Positions 52,744-62,534 of a stretch of DNA of 64,000 bases are shown piece after piece. Within the stretch, counting starts at the first letter, position 1; each line of letters opens with the position of its first letter. The stretch comes from Saccharothrix carnea (lineage in GTDB: Bacteria > Actinomycetota > Actinomycetes > Mycobacteriales > Pseudonocardiaceae). The stretch covers positions 310,001 to 374,000 of the forward strand of contig NZ_PYAX01000002.1 of NCBI RefSeq assembly GCF_003014735.1, given 5' to 3'. The notes beneath the pieces were generated by a model. It was not told the origin of the DNA, did not search any database, and saw only the letters and a program-made list of their open reading frames with translations. Position numbers and translations under genes: made by a program.

Positions 52744-55367
52744 CCGCCTCGCTGAACGCCGACCGGGCGTTGCTGGCCGACGGGTCGGTGGTGGCGCTGC
52801 GCGAGCTGGGGCCGGCCGACGCGGACGCCCTGCTCGTTCTGCACCGCGACCTGCCGGTGGGCGATCGCTACCTGCGGTTCTTCAGCGCCGCGCCGCGGCA
52901 CCTGGACGAGTTCGTCGTCCGGTTGACCTCGCCCGAGGAGCCGTTGCACGTGGTGATCGGGGCGTTCGCCTCGGACGTGCTGGTCGGCGCCGCGAGTTAC
53001 GTCCTGCTGGACGACGACAGCGCCGAGGTGGCGTTGGTGGTGGCGCACGACCGGCAGTCCCACGGTGTCGGCACGCTGCTGTTGGAGCACCTGGTGTCGG
53101 TGGCGCGCAGGCGTGGTGTGCGGCGGTTCCGCGCCGAGGTGCTGGCGGTGAACTCGAAGATGTTGCGCGTCTTCGCCGATCTCGGTCTGGTGTGGACGTC
53201 CACGGCGGACAGCGGTGAGGTGCGCATCGACCTCGGTCTCGATCCCGGCGAGCGTTACCTGGAGGCCGTCGCCGACCGGGAACAGGCCGCCGATGTGGCC
53301 AGCCTGCGCGCGGTGCTCAAGCCGACGTCGGTCGTGGTGGTCGGTGCGAGCCGCAAGCCGTCCTCGGTGGGCAACGCGGTGCTGGCCAACCTGGTCGACG
53401 GCGGGTTCACCGGTGCGTTGTACGCGGTGAACCCCCACGCCCGGCAGATCCTGGGCGTGCAGTGCCACCCGACCGTCACCGACCTGCCCGAGATCCCCGA
53501 CTTGGCGGTGGTGTGCGTGCCGGCCGAGGCGGTCGCGCAGGTGGCCGAGGACTGCGGTCGGCGCGGGGTGAGGGCGTTGGTCGTCATCACGTCCGGGGTC
53601 GACCCGGAGAGCCTGCTGGAGGTGGTGCGGCGGCACGGCATGCGCATGGTCGGCCCGAACTGCGTCGGCGTGTCCAACACGGACCCGGACGTGCGGTTGG
53701 ACACCACCTTCACCCGTGATCGGACCGAACCGGGTGGGATCGGCCTGGTCACCCAGTCCGGTGGCGTGGCCATCGCGGCGGCCGAGCAGTTGCGGCGGCT
53801 GGGACTGGGCACCTCGCAGCTGGTCTCGACCGGTGACAAGTACGACGTGAGCGGGAACGACCTGCTGCTGTGGTGGGAACGCGACGAGCGGACCCGGGCG
53901 GTTGCGCTGTACCTGGAGTCGTTCGGCAACCCGCGCAAGTTCTCCCGCCTGGCGCGCCGGGTGGCGCGCCGCAAGCCGGTGCTGGCCATCCGGGCGGCGA
54001 GCAGCGAGGCCGGTCAGCGTGCCGCCGCGTCGCACACCGCCTCGACCGCCACCCCGGCCGTCACGCGGGACGCGTTGTTCCGGCAGGCGGGCGTGATCGC
54101 GGTGGACGGTGTCGGCGAGATGGTCGACGTGTTGGCCGCGTTGCACGCCACCCTGCTGCCTTCCGGTCGTGGTGTGGCCGTGCTGGGCAACGCGGGCGGG
54201 CTGGGTGTGCTGGCCGCGGACGCCTGCGTCCGGCACGGCCTGATCATCGCCGACTTGGGGCCGGGCACGGTCGAGGCGTTGACGGCGCAGCTGCCGAGCA
54301 CGGCGAGCCCGCACAACCCGGTCGACACGACGGCCGTCGTGGACGACGCGACGTTCGCCCGCTGCCTGGACCTGCTGGTCGCCGATCCGGCGGTGGACGC
54401 GGTCATCGCGGTCACCGTGCCGACGGCGTTGGGCGACCCGGCCGGTGGCATCCACCCGACGGTCAAGCCGGTGCTCGCGGTGACCGCCGACCAGGACGGT
54501 TCGGTGTCGCTGCGGGAGGACGCCATCGCTCGTTACGCCGAGCCTGCCCGCGCCGCCGCGGTGCTCGCCGCGCTGGTCGAGCGCGCGTCGTGGTTGCGCC
54601 GCCCGTCGCCTGAGCCTGCCGACCTGCCAAGCACGGATCTGACGACCGCCCGTGCGGTTGTCGCCGCTCACCTGGCAACGGAACCCGAAGGCGGCTGGCT
54701 CGGCCCCGATCAGGTGGTTCGGCTGCTGGGCGCGTTCGGGCTGCCGGTTCTCGGCGGTGTGCTGGTGCGGGACGCCGAGTCCGCGGTGGCCGCGCAGCGG
54801 TCCTTCGGAGGACCCGTCGCGCTGAAGGCCGTGGCCCGGGGGCTGCTGCACAAGAGCAAGGGCGGCGGCGTGCTGCTCGACCTGGCCGGCGACGACGCGG
54901 TCACCTACGGCTTCGAGTCGATGCGCGAGCGGTTCGGCGAGCAGTTGCACGGAGTGTTCGTGCAGCCCATGGCCGACCGGGGACGTGAGCTGCTCGTGGG
55001 CGTGGTGACCGATCCCCAGTTCGGCCCGCTCGTGGTGACCGGTCTGGGCGGCGTCGACACCGATCTGGTCGACGACCGCGCCGTCGCGCTCGCGCCGATG
55101 TCGGAGGCGGACGTGGACGACCTGCTGCACGGCTTCCGCGCCGCGCCGAAGGTGTTCGCCGAGCACGACGACGCGGCCGTGCGAGACGTGCTGCTGCGGG
55201 TCGGCCGGCTGGCCGAACTCGTCCCCGAGGTCGCCGAACTCGACCTCAACCCGCTGGTCCTGACCGGGCAGCGCGTGCTGGCGGTCGACGCCAGGGTGCG
55301 CGTCGCACCCGTCGAACCGGCAGACCCGTTCCTGCGCCGGCTCCGCGACCCGAGGAGGACGTCATGA
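52740..55367 (+). CDS. GNAT domain fused to ADP-forming acyl-CoA synthetase (Pat-like)
   Basis: The 875-residue protein has an N-terminal GNAT domain (about 15-170, VALVVAHDRQSHGVGTLLLEHL) followed by the CoA-binding, ligase-CoA and ATP-grasp parts of an NDP-forming acyl-CoA synthetase: VVGASRKPSSVGNAVLANL, VGPNCVGVSN, the phospho-His loop AASHTAST (His432) and an ATP-grasp region with LKAVARGLLHKSKGGGV. Related proteins act as lysine acetyltransferases (Pat) or as acetate-CoA ligases. Since His432 is kept, the synthetase half may be active, which fits the acetate kinase and phosphoketolase encoded nearby. GTG 52740 overlaps the USP stop. Confidence 0.85.
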   Translation: MTASLNADRALLADGSVVALRELGPADADALLVLHRDLPVGDRYLRFFSAAPRHLDEFVVRLTSPEEPLHVVIGAFASDVLVGAASYVLLDDDSAEVALVVAHDRQSHGVGTLLLEHLVSVARRRGVRRFRAEVLAVNSKMLRVFADLGLVWTSTADSGEVRIDLGLDPGERYLEAVADREQAADVASLRAVLKPTSVVVVGASRKPSSVGNAVLANLVDGGFTGALYAVNPHARQILGVQCHPTVTDLPEIPDLAVVCVPAEAVAQVAEDCGRRGVRALVVITSGVDPESLLEVVRRHGMRMVGPNCVGVSNTDPDVRLDTTFTRDRTEPGGIGLVTQSGGVAIAAAEQLRRLGLGTSQLVSTGDKYDVSGNDLLLWWERDERTRAVALYLESFGNPRKFSRLARRVARRKPVLAIRAASSEAGQRAAASHTASTATPAVTRDALFRQAGVIAVDGVGEMVDVLAALHATLLPSGRGVAVLGNAGGLGVLAADACVRHGLIIADLGPGTVEALTAQLPSTASPHNPVDTTAVVDDATFARCLDLLVADPAVDAVIAVTVPTALGDPAGGIHPTVKPVLAVTADQDGSVSLREDAIARYAEPARAAAVLAALVERASWLRRPSPEPADLPSTDLTTARAVVAAHLATEPEGGWLGPDQVVRLLGAFGLPVLGGVLVRDAESAVAAQRSFGGPVALKAVARGLLHKSKGGGVLLDLAGDDAVTYGFESMRERFGEQLHGVFVQPMADRGRELLVGVVTDPQFGPLVVTGLGGVDTDLVDDRAVALAPMSEADVDDLLHGFRAAPKVFAEHDDAAVRDVLLRVGRLAELVPEVAELDLNPLVLTGQRVLAVDARVRVAPVEPADPFLRRLRDPRRTS

Positions 55368-55786
55368 CCATCACCGCCACTGCCCCGGTCGAGGTGACGT
55401 ACGAGACCGGCGAGGAGTACGTGGTGCGGCTGCGCGAGCACCGGGTCCGCACCGACCAGCCGCGGGACTCCGGCGGCCACGACGCGGGCCCGAGCCCGGT
55501 CGAGCTGCTGGTCGCGTCGATGGCCGCCTGCACCGCCTTCTACGCGGGCCGGTTCCTCGACCGCCACGGCGAGTCGCGCCGCGGCCTGGCGGTGACCGCC
55601 CGGTACCGGACGGCCTCCGACCCGCTCGCCCGCGTCGCCGAGGTGTGCCTGGCCGTGCGGGTGCCGGCCGGGCTGTCCGAGCGGCACAAGACGGCCCTGC
55701 TGGCCGTGGTCCAGCACTGCACCGTGCACAACACGCTCCGGCGAGCGCCGGAGATCGTCATCGAGCTGAACGAGGTGGAATCATGA
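55364..55786 (+). CDS. OsmC-family peroxide-reducing protein
   Basis: The 140-residue protein has both OsmC cysteines: Cys56 in ELLVASMAACTAF and Cys119 in VVQHCTVHNTL. These form the redox pair that reduces organic peroxides in OsmC/Ohr. It overlaps the synthetase gene and the next USP gene by ATGA on both sides. It likely detoxifies peroxides on re-aeration. Confidence 0.88.
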   Translation: MTITATAPVEVTYETGEEYVVRLREHRVRTDQPRDSGGHDAGPSPVELLVASMAACTAFYAGRFLDRHGESRRGLAVTARYRTASDPLARVAEVCLAVRVPAGLSERHKTALLAVVQHCTVHNTLRRAPEIVIELNEVES

Positions 55787-56256
55787 ACGCAGGTCCGATC
55801 GTGGTCGGTGTCGACGGCACGCCGGCGGGTGAACGCGCGCTGCGCTGGGCCATGGACGAGGCGATCCAGCGCAAGGTCCCGCTGCACGTGCTCAACGCCT
55901 ACGCCTACGAGCCGCTGGCCGACTGGACCATGACCTCCGAGCAGGACGCACACGCCCGCTCGGAGGCGTTGGTCGAGGACGCGCTCCGCGCGGCGGCCGT
56001 GGGCAGGCTCGAGTTTCCGCAGATCATCCGGCACTGCGTGCGGGGACCGGCCGCTGAAGCGCTGGAGGCGCAGGCGCGCGGTGCGTCGATGCTCGTGGTC
56101 GCCTCGCACAGCGGCAGCCGGCTGCGGCAGGTGCTGCTGGGCAGCACGAGCGCGCATTGCGTGCGGCACGCGACCGTGCCGGTGGTAGTCCTCCCGCCGA
56201 CCGACGCTCAGCACGATGGGGCCGCTGTCGGCGCGGGACAGGAGGCCGGGCGATGA
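55783..56256 (+). CDS. Universal stress protein
   Basis: The 157-residue UspA protein begins IVVGVDGTPAGERALRWAMD and carries MLVVASHSGSRLRQVLLGST and CVRHATVPVVVLPP. The usual GxHGxG loop reads SHSGSR, so the first Gly is lost and nucleotide binding may be weaker. The tail is Gly/Ala rich. ATG 55783 overlaps the OsmC stop; its stop overlaps the CBS gene. Confidence 0.9.
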   Translation: MNAGPIVVGVDGTPAGERALRWAMDEAIQRKVPLHVLNAYAYEPLADWTMTSEQDAHARSEALVEDALRAAAVGRLEFPQIIRHCVRGPAAEALEAQARGASMLVVASHSGSRLRQVLLGSTSAHCVRHATVPVVVLPPTDAQHDGAAVGAGQEAGR

Positions 56257-56876
56257 GGGTCCGTGACCTCATGACGCGCGACGTGGTGACCGTGTCGCCC
56301 GAAACGTCCGCGCGTGACGCGGCGGCGCTGCTCGCGGCGAAGGGGTTCACCGCGTTGCCGGTGGTCGACGGGGCGGGGACGCTGGTCGGCGTGGTCACCG
56401 AGACCGACGCCCTGCGCGACCGGTTGCCGGTCGACCCCCGGTCGCTCGTGCACGGGGAGCCGTCACGGGCACGTGCCACGCCGAGGCGGAAGGTCGCCGA
56501 CGTGATGAGCGAACCGGCGGTCGCGTCGACGCCCGGCACGGACGTCGCGGACCTGGCCCGGCGGATGGTGGAGCACGGCGTGCGCAGCGCCTGCGTGGTG
56601 GACGGCAAGCGGCTGATCGGCATCGTCACCCGCCGCGACATGCTGCGCGCGGTCAGCCGCGACGACCGCACGCTGGCCGCCGAGGTCCGGCACCGCCTCG
56701 GCCTGTACGCCGACCCGCACCGCTGGACGGTGTCCGTGGTCGACGGTCACGTGTCGATCATGGACTCGTTGGACGACGAGTGCGACCGGCACGTGGCCGC
56801 GGTGCTCGCGGGCGCCGTGCCCGGCGTGGTGGATGTCCGTTTCCCGGAGGCCCGTCATGCCGTCGACCACGGTTGA
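56253..56876 (+). CDS. CBS-pair protein with C-terminal BON-like domain
   Basis: The 207-residue protein has two CBS motifs (VRDLMTRDVVTVSPETSARD to VTETDALRDR, and VADVMSEPAVASTPGTDVAD to VTRRDMLRAV) that bind adenosine nucleotides, followed by a BON-like domain (about 140-200, LAAEVRHRLGLY to VDVRFPEA). CBS proteins such as mycobacterial Hrp1 belong to the DosR regulon. It ends 20 bases inside the ATPase gene and may sense energy charge for it. Confidence 0.88.
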   Translation: MRVRDLMTRDVVTVSPETSARDAAALLAAKGFTALPVVDGAGTLVGVVTETDALRDRLPVDPRSLVHGEPSRARATPRRKVADVMSEPAVASTPGTDVADLARRMVEHGVRSACVVDGKRLIGIVTRRDMLRAVSRDDRTLAAEVRHRLGLYADPHRWTVSVVDGHVSIMDSLDDECDRHVAAVLAGAVPGVVDVRFPEARHAVDHG

Positions 56877-59382
56877 ACGCGAGGCCACGCCGCACGGCAT
56901 GCCGGTCCACGAGGTCGTGCTGCTCGCCGAGACCGACGCCGACGCCGGCCTGTCCGGTGCCGCGGCCGGCGAGCGGCTCGCCTCGCTCGGACCGAACAGG
57001 CTGCCCGAGCGGCGCGGCCCCGGACGTCTGCGACGGATGCTCGGCCAGTTCCACAACCCGCTGATCTACGTGCTGCTCGGTGCGGCGGCGCTGACCGCCG
57101 CCCTGGGCGAGACCGTGGACGCCTCCGTCGTGCTGGGTGTGGTCCTGGTCAACGCGATCGTCGGCTACCTCCAGGAAGTGCGGGCCGAACGGGCGCTCGA
57201 CGCCCTGGAGGCGATGGTCCGCACCGAGGCGACCGTGATCCGGGACGGCACCGCCGCGCGGATCACGTCCGAGGAACTGGTGCCCGGCGACCTGGTGGTG
57301 CTGGAGGAGGGGGACCAGGTGCCCGCCGACCTGCGGCTGGTGCGCACGCGCGAGCTGCGGGTCGACGAGTCCGCGCTGACCGGCGAGTCGCAGCCGTCCG
57401 CCAAGGACCCGCTGCCCGTGCCGCACGACACCGCGCTGGCCGACCGCGCGAACATGGCGTACTCCGGCACGCTCGTCACCACCGGTGGCGGGCGCGGCGT
57501 CGTCGTCGCGACCGGTGCCGACACCGAGATCGGGCACGTGCACCGGCTCGTCGGCAGCACCACGACCGTGCAGACGCCGCTGACCCGCAAGCTGGCCCGG
57601 TTCAGCAAGTTGCTTACGGTCGTCATCCTCGGCCTGGCGGTGGTGACCGTCGTGATCGGGGTGCTGCGGGGCGAGCCGTTCGCCGAGATGGTGACCGCCG
57701 CCGTAGCCCTCGCGGTCGGCGCGATCCCCGAAGGGCTGCCCGCCGCGGTGACGGTGACGCTGGCCATCGGTGTGGCCCGCATGGCGCGGCGCAACGCCGT
57801 GATCCGCCGCCTGCCCGCGGTGGAGACCCTCGGCAGCACCACGATCATCTGCACGGACAAGACCGGCACCCTCACCGCCAACGCCATGACCGTGCGCGAG
57901 GTCGTCGCCGACGGGCAGCGGTGGGAGGTCGACGGGATCGGCTACTCGCCGTTGGGCGAGCACTCGCCGCCACCCGAAGCCGTGCGCGAGGTCCTGCTGG
58001 CCGGCGTGGCGTGCAACGACGCCCACGTGGTCCGCCAGGACGACAGGTGGACCGCCGTCGGTGACCCCACCGAGGCAGCGCTGGTCGTGTCCGCCCGCAA
58101 GGGCGGGCTGACGTCCGACGACGTGCCCGAACGCGTGGACGAGCTGCCGTTCACCTCGCAGCGCCGGTTCATGGCCACCCGCCACACCGACGGTGTCGTC
58201 TACCTCAAGGGCGCGGTGGAGCGGATTTTCGAGTTCACCGGTTCCACCGACCACACCAACGCCGAAGAACTGGCCGGTCGCGGACTACGAGTGCTCGCGT
58301 TCGCCCGGGCACACGTGCCCGACGGCACCCCGTTGACCGAAGATGCCCTGCGGGGCGCCGTGCTGCTCGGGCTCCAGGCCATGCACGACCCGCCCCGGCC
58401 CGAGGCGATCGAGGCGGTCCGCGCCTGCCAGGAAGCGGGCATCGAGGTCCGCATGATCACCGGCGACCACCTCGGCACCGCCCGCGCCATCGCGGCCCAC
58501 TTCTCGCTCGCCGATGACGCCGTGCACGCCCGCGTGTCGCCGGAGGAGAAGCTGAGGCTGGTCAAGCGGTTCCAGTCCGACGGACACGTGGTCGCGATGA
58601 CCGGCGACGGCGTGAACGACGCCCCGGCGCTGCGGCGGGCCGACATCGGCGTCGCCATGGGCAGCGGCGGCACCGAGGTCGCAAAGCAGGCCGCGGACAT
58701 GGTGCTCACCGACGACAACTTCTCGTCCATCCGCGCCGCCGTCGAGGAAGGGCGCGCGGTGTTCGACAACCTGCGCAAGTTCATCATCTGGACGCTGCCG
58801 ACCAACATGGCCGAGGGCCTGGTCATCCTCACCGCGATCCTGCTGGGCACCGCCCTGCCGATCCTGCCCGTGCAGATCCTGTGGATCAACATGACCACGG
58901 CCGTCGCGCTCGGCCTGACCCTGGCCTTCGAACCTCGCGAGCCGAACGTCATGCACCGCCCACCGCTGCCGCCGACACTGCCGCTGCTGACGGCCGCGCT
59001 GCTGCAACGCATCCTGCTCGTCTCCGCCGTGCTCCTGGCCGGCTCGTTCGCCGCGTTCCACCTGCACGGTGGCACCCTGGACCAGGCGCGCACGGTCGCG
59101 GTGAACGTGTTCGTGGCCGCTCAGATCGGCTACCTGTTCAACTGCCGGTCGCTGCGGCACCTCCGGCCGCACGTCGGCTTCGGCCGCAACCCTTGGCTGC
59201 CGGTCGGCATCGCCGTCACCGTGGTCCTCCAACTGCTGTTCACCTACCTCCCGGCGATGAACACCCTGTTCCACACCGCGCCGATCGGCTGGCGCGACTG
59301 GGCGGTCGTGGTCGCGCTGGCCGTGGTCGCCTACGGGGTGGTCGAAGCAGAGAAGTGGGGGCGCCGGAGGTCGTCCAGCTGA
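56857..59382 (+). CDS. P-type cation ATPase, CtpF/PMA1-like
   Basis: The 841-residue pump has the N-terminal cation-ATPase domain, actuator motif LTGES, TM4 motif [10 protein letters not shown] typical of Ca2+ or monovalent-cation P2 pumps, phosphorylation motif DKTGTLT (Asp334), and hinge [12 protein letters not shown]. There is no heavy-metal domain or CPx motif. Mycobacterium CtpF, of the same type, is DosR-regulated and handles calcium or alkali cations, but the ion here is not certain. GGAGG lies at 56846-56850 inside the CBS gene. It is the last gene of the operon. Confidence 0.88.
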   Translation: MPSTTVEREATPHGMPVHEVVLLAETDADAGLSGAAAGERLASLGPNRLPERRGPGRLRRMLGQFHNPLIYVLLGAAALTAALGETVDASVVLGVVLVNAIVGYLQEVRAERALDALEAMVRTEATVIRDGTAARITSEELVPGDLVVLEEGDQVPADLRLVRTRELRVDESALTGESQPSAKDPLPVPHDTALADRANMAYSGTLVTTGGGRGVVVATGADTEIGHVHRLVGSTTTVQTPLTRKLARFSKLLTVVILGLAVVTVVIGVLRGEPFAEMVTAAVALAVGAIPEGLPAAVTVTLAIGVARMARRNAVIRRLPAVETLGSTTIICTDKTGTLTANAMTVREVVADGQRWEVDGIGYSPLGEHSPPPEAVREVLLAGVACNDAHVVRQDDRWTAVGDPTEAALVVSARKGGLTSDDVPERVDELPFTSQRRFMATRHTDGVVYLKGAVERIFEFTGSTDHTNAEELAGRGLRVLAFARAHVPDGTPLTEDALRGAVLLGLQAMHDPPRPEAIEAVRACQEAGIEVRMITGDHLGTARAIAAHFSLADDAVHARVSPEEKLRLVKRFQSDGHVVAMTGDGVNDAPALRRADIGVAMGSGGTEVAKQAADMVLTDDNFSSIRAAVEEGRAVFDNLRKFIIWTLPTNMAEGLVILTAILLGTALPILPVQILWINMTTAVALGLTLAFEPREPNVMHRPPLPPTLPLLTAALLQRILLVSAVLLAGSFAAFHLHGGTLDQARTVAVNVFVAAQIGYLFNCRSLRHLRPHVGFGRNPWLPVGIAVTVVLQLLFTYLPAMNTLFHTAPIGWRDWAVVVALAVVAYGVVEAEKWGRRRSSS

Positions 59383-59396
59383 CGGCCGCAGTGGTG

Positions 59397-59725
59397 TCAG
59401 GCGAGCGGGATGTCGTGGCCGTGGCCCCGCTCGTCCTCGAGGCGGGGCCGAGGTAGCGGCGGTCGGCTTCGTCGATCCGCAGGTCGTTGATGCCGGCCTC
59501 GCGGCGGCTCATCAAGCCGTTGTCGGCGAATTCCCACAGTTCGTTGCCATGGAGCGGAACCACCGGCCCTCCTCGTCGTGCCGCTCGTACTGGAAGCGGA
59601 CGGCGATGCGGTTCTCGCGGAAGCCCCACAGGCTCTTGCGCAGGACGTAGTCGAACTCGCGCCCCCACTTGGCGGTGAGGAACGCGACGATCTCGTCGCG
59701 ACGGCTCCACCACTGCCTCGCTGAC
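59397..59725 (-). pseudogene. DUF1348 (SnoaL/NTF2-like) gene, truncated and frameshifted
   Basis: Three reverse-strand pieces in different frames read as consecutive parts of a DUF1348 protein: [20 protein letters not shown] to [13 protein letters not shown], then [20 protein letters not shown] to [16 protein letters not shown], then [15 protein letters not shown] and a stop at 59397. A single missing base near 59551 and another near 59451 explain both shifts. The N-terminal 50 or so residues are absent, replaced by the HPF-like gene. Confidence 0.72.
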
Positions 59726-59730
59726 CGGGT

Positions 59731-60027
59731 TCAGCGACCCATGTCGGCCAGCTGGTGCTGCAACTTGTCGTGCATCAGGTCCACCGCCTCGTGGTAGGTC
59801 CCCGCGCTCGCGTCGGCGTTCACGAGAGTGCCGTTGACGTCCAACGACGCGTGCGCCACCAGCAGCCGCGGTCCGTCGGTGCTCAACCGCACCTTGGCGT
59901 AGGCGATGTCGGCGGGGGCGTACTTGGCGATGGCGGCGACCTTGCCGCGGGCGTAGTCGGCGGCATCCCGCGGCACACCGGCGGCCAGGTCGACCTGGAT
60001 GTTGGCGATCTCGTGCACGTGGCTCAT
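59731..60027 (-). CDS. Short HPF/S30EA-like ribosome-associated protein
   Basis: The 98-residue protein resembles the N-terminal domain of hibernation-promoting factor: a helix with [18 protein letters not shown], strands [13 protein letters not shown] and [18 protein letters not shown], and a second helix [20 protein letters not shown]. It lacks the long C-terminal domain of full HPF, like the dormancy-associated translation inhibitor of Mycobacterium. It would slow ribosomes in non-growing cells. It is divergent from the phosphoketolase gene and may share the dyads at 60063-60098. Confidence 0.7.
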   Translation of the reverse strand: MSHVHEIANIQVDLAAGVPRDAADYARGKVAAIAKYAPADIAYAKVRLSTDGPRLLVAHASLDVNGTLVNADASAGTYHEAVDLMHDKLQHQLADMGR

Positions 60028-60062
60028 GCCTCCACCCTCCTCCTCCGCCGCACCGGCCGGCA

Positions 60063-60098
60063 GTGACCAAGGTCCCGGCCGGCAGGGACTCTCGGAAC
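60063..60098. promoter_or_regulatory. Pair of DosR-like boxes upstream of the phosphoketolase gene
   Basis: GTGAC-CAAG-GTCCC (60063-60076) and GGGAC-TCTC-GGAAC (60085-60098) have centres 22 bp apart, the same phasing as the pair at 50546-50582. They lie 67 bp before phosphoketolase and 36 bp before the HPF-like gene. Confidence 0.5.
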
Positions 60099-60164
60099 TG
60101 GGGCTGGATCGATGACGGAACCAGGCTGGGAACCATCACCCCGAGACTTGGTCAGGAGAGCGAG

Positions 60165-62534
60165 ATGTCGCAGCAGCCGGAGAACAGCGCGCCGGACTTG
60201 TCGTTGGTCGACGCCTACTGGCGGGCCGCGAACTACCTCTCGGCAGGGCAGATCTACCTGCTGGACAACCCCCTGCTCGCCGAGCCGCTCACCCCGGGGC
60301 ACATCAAGCCCCGCCTGCTCGGCCACTGGGGCACCACGCCCGGCCTGAACTTCGTCTACGCGCACCTGAACCGGGTGATCAACGACCGTTCCCAGGACGT
60401 GCTGTTCGTGACCGGTCCGGGTCACGGCGGCCCCGCGCTGCTGGCCAACACCTGGTTGGAGGGTTCCTACACCGACACCCACCCGAACGTGCAGCGCGAC
60501 GGCGAGGGGATGCGCAAGCTGTTCCGCCAGTTCTCGTTCCCGGGTGGCGTGCCGAGCCACGTGGCGCCCGAGGTTCCAGGCTCGATCCACGAGGGTGGCG
60601 AGCTGGGCTACTCGCTGGCGCACGCGTTCGGCGCGGCGTTCGACAACCCCGACCTGGTCGTGGCGTGCGTCGTCGGCGACGGTGAGGCCGAGACCGGGCC
60701 GCTGGCCGCCAGTTGGCACGGCAACAAGTTCCTCGACCCGGTGGGTGACGGCGCGGTGCTGCCGATCCTGCACCTCAACGGCTACAAGATCGCCAATCCG
60801 AGCCTGCTGGCGCGCATCCCGCACGACGAGCTGGACTCGCTGCTGCGCGGCTACGGCTACGCCCCGTTCTACGTGGAGGGCGACGACCCGGCCGTGCTGC
60901 ACCCGCGCATGGCGCAGGTGCTGGACGAGGTCATGGACGAGATCAGGCGCATCCAGCTGACCGCCCGCGCCGGCGGCGACGTCGAGCGCCCGCGGTGGCC
61001 GATGATCGTGCTGCGCACACCCAAGGGCTGGACCGGGCCATCCGAAGTGGATGGTGTGCCGGTGGAGGGCACGTGGCGCTCACACCAAGTACCCCTCGCC
61101 GGTGTCCGCGACAACCCCGACCACCTGCGGCAGCTGGAGGCATGGTTGAAGTCCTACCGGCCGGAGGAGCTGTTCGACGCCGACGGCAGTCCCAAGCCCG
61201 AACTGCTGGCCCTCGCCCCGCGCGGGGAGCTGCGCATGGGTTCCACCCCCCATGCCAATGGCGGCCTGTTGCTGCGGGAACTGCGGATGCCCGGCACCAC
61301 GCCGTACTCGGTCGAGGTGACCAAGCACGGCACCACCACCTCCGAGCCGACCCGCGCGCTGGGCCGCATGCTGCGCGACATCATGACCCTCAACGCGGAC
61401 GAGAAGAACTTCCGCGTGTTCGGTCCGGACGAGACCGCGTCCAACCGGCTCGACGCGGTGTTCGAGGTGACCGCGAAGCAGTGGCTGGCGGAGAAGCTGC
61501 CCACCGACGAGCACCTGGAGACCAACGGCCGGGTGGTGGAGGTGCTGTCGGAGCACCTGTGCCAGGGATTCCTGGAGGGCTACCTGCTGAGCGGGCGGCA
61601 CGGGCTGTTCAACTGCTACGAGGCGTTCACCCACATCGTGGACTCGATGTTCAACCAGCACGCCAAGTGGCTCAAGACGCACCGCGAGATCGACTGGCGG
61701 CGCCCGGTCGCGTCGCTGAACTACCTGCTCTCGTCGCACGTGTGGCGGCAGGACCACAACGGCTTCTCCCACCAGGACCCGGGCTTCATCGACCACGTGA
61801 TGAACAAGAAGGCCGAGGTGGTCCGCGTCTACCTGCCCGCCGACACCAACACCCTGCTGTCGGTGGCCGACCACTGCCTGCGCAGCCGCGACTACGTCAA
61901 CGTCATCGTCTCGGGCAAGAACTACACCCCCGACTGGCTGTCGCCCGAGGAGGCGGCGCTGCACTGCGCCCGCGGGGCCGGGATCTGGGAGTGGGCGGGG
62001 ACCGACGACGGCCTGACCGAGCCGGACGTGGTGCTGGCCTGCGCGGGTGACGCGCCGACGTTGGAGGTCATGGCCGCAGTGGCCCTGCTGCGCGAACACC
62101 TGCCGGAGTTGAAGGTGCGGGTGGTCAACGTGGTGGACCTGATGCGCCTGCAGCCCGAGACCGAGCACCCGCACGGCATGCCCGACCGCGAGTTCGACGC
62201 CCTGTTCACCCCCGACAAGCCGGTCCTGTACGCCTACCACGGCTACCCGTGGCTGATCCACCGGCTGACCTACCGCCGCACGAACCACCACAACACCCAC
62301 GTCCGCGGTTACAAGGAGGAAGGCACCACCACCACACCGTTCGACATGCTGGTCCTCAACGACATGGACCGATACCGGCTGGTCATCGACGTCATCGACC
62401 GGGTGCCGGGCCTCGGTGCCAAGGCCGCCGGACTGCGCCAGCGGATGCAGGACCAGCGCACGCGCCACCACGCCTACATCCGGGAGCACGGCGAGGACCT
62501 GCCCGAAATCCGCGACTGGACCTGGCCGTACTGA
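60165..62534 (+). CDS. xfp: Phosphoketolase
   Basis: The 789-residue thiamine-diphosphate enzyme splits xylulose 5-phosphate (and often fructose 6-phosphate) with phosphate into acetyl phosphate plus an aldose phosphate. Family marks include [29 protein letters not shown], the TPP-binding [12 protein letters not shown] with [10 protein letters not shown], and [25 protein letters not shown] precedes ATG 60165. Its stop overlaps the acetate kinase start (TGATG), so acetyl phosphate is passed directly to ATP formation. Confidence 0.96.
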   Translation: MSQQPENSAPDLSLVDAYWRAANYLSAGQIYLLDNPLLAEPLTPGHIKPRLLGHWGTTPGLNFVYAHLNRVINDRSQDVLFVTGPGHGGPALLANTWLEGSYTDTHPNVQRDGEGMRKLFRQFSFPGGVPSHVAPEVPGSIHEGGELGYSLAHAFGAAFDNPDLVVACVVGDGEAETGPLAASWHGNKFLDPVGDGAVLPILHLNGYKIANPSLLARIPHDELDSLLRGYGYAPFYVEGDDPAVLHPRMAQVLDEVMDEIRRIQLTARAGGDVERPRWPMIVLRTPKGWTGPSEVDGVPVEGTWRSHQVPLAGVRDNPDHLRQLEAWLKSYRPEELFDADGSPKPELLALAPRGELRMGSTPHANGGLLLRELRMPGTTPYSVEVTKHGTTTSEPTRALGRMLRDIMTLNADEKNFRVFGPDETASNRLDAVFEVTAKQWLAEKLPTDEHLETNGRVVEVLSEHLCQGFLEGYLLSGRHGLFNCYEAFTHIVDSMFNQHAKWLKTHREIDWRRPVASLNYLLSSHVWRQDHNGFSHQDPGFIDHVMNKKAEVVRVYLPADTNTLLSVADHCLRSRDYVNVIVSGKNYTPDWLSPEEAALHCARGAGIWEWAGTDDGLTEPDVVLACAGDAPTLEVMAAVALLREHLPELKVRVVNVVDLMRLQPETEHPHGMPDREFDALFTPDKPVLYAYHGYPWLIHRLTYRRTNHHNTHVRGYKEEGTTTTPFDMLVLNDMDRYRLVIDVIDRVPGLGAKAAGLRQRMQDQRTRHHAYIREHGEDLPEIRDWTWPY

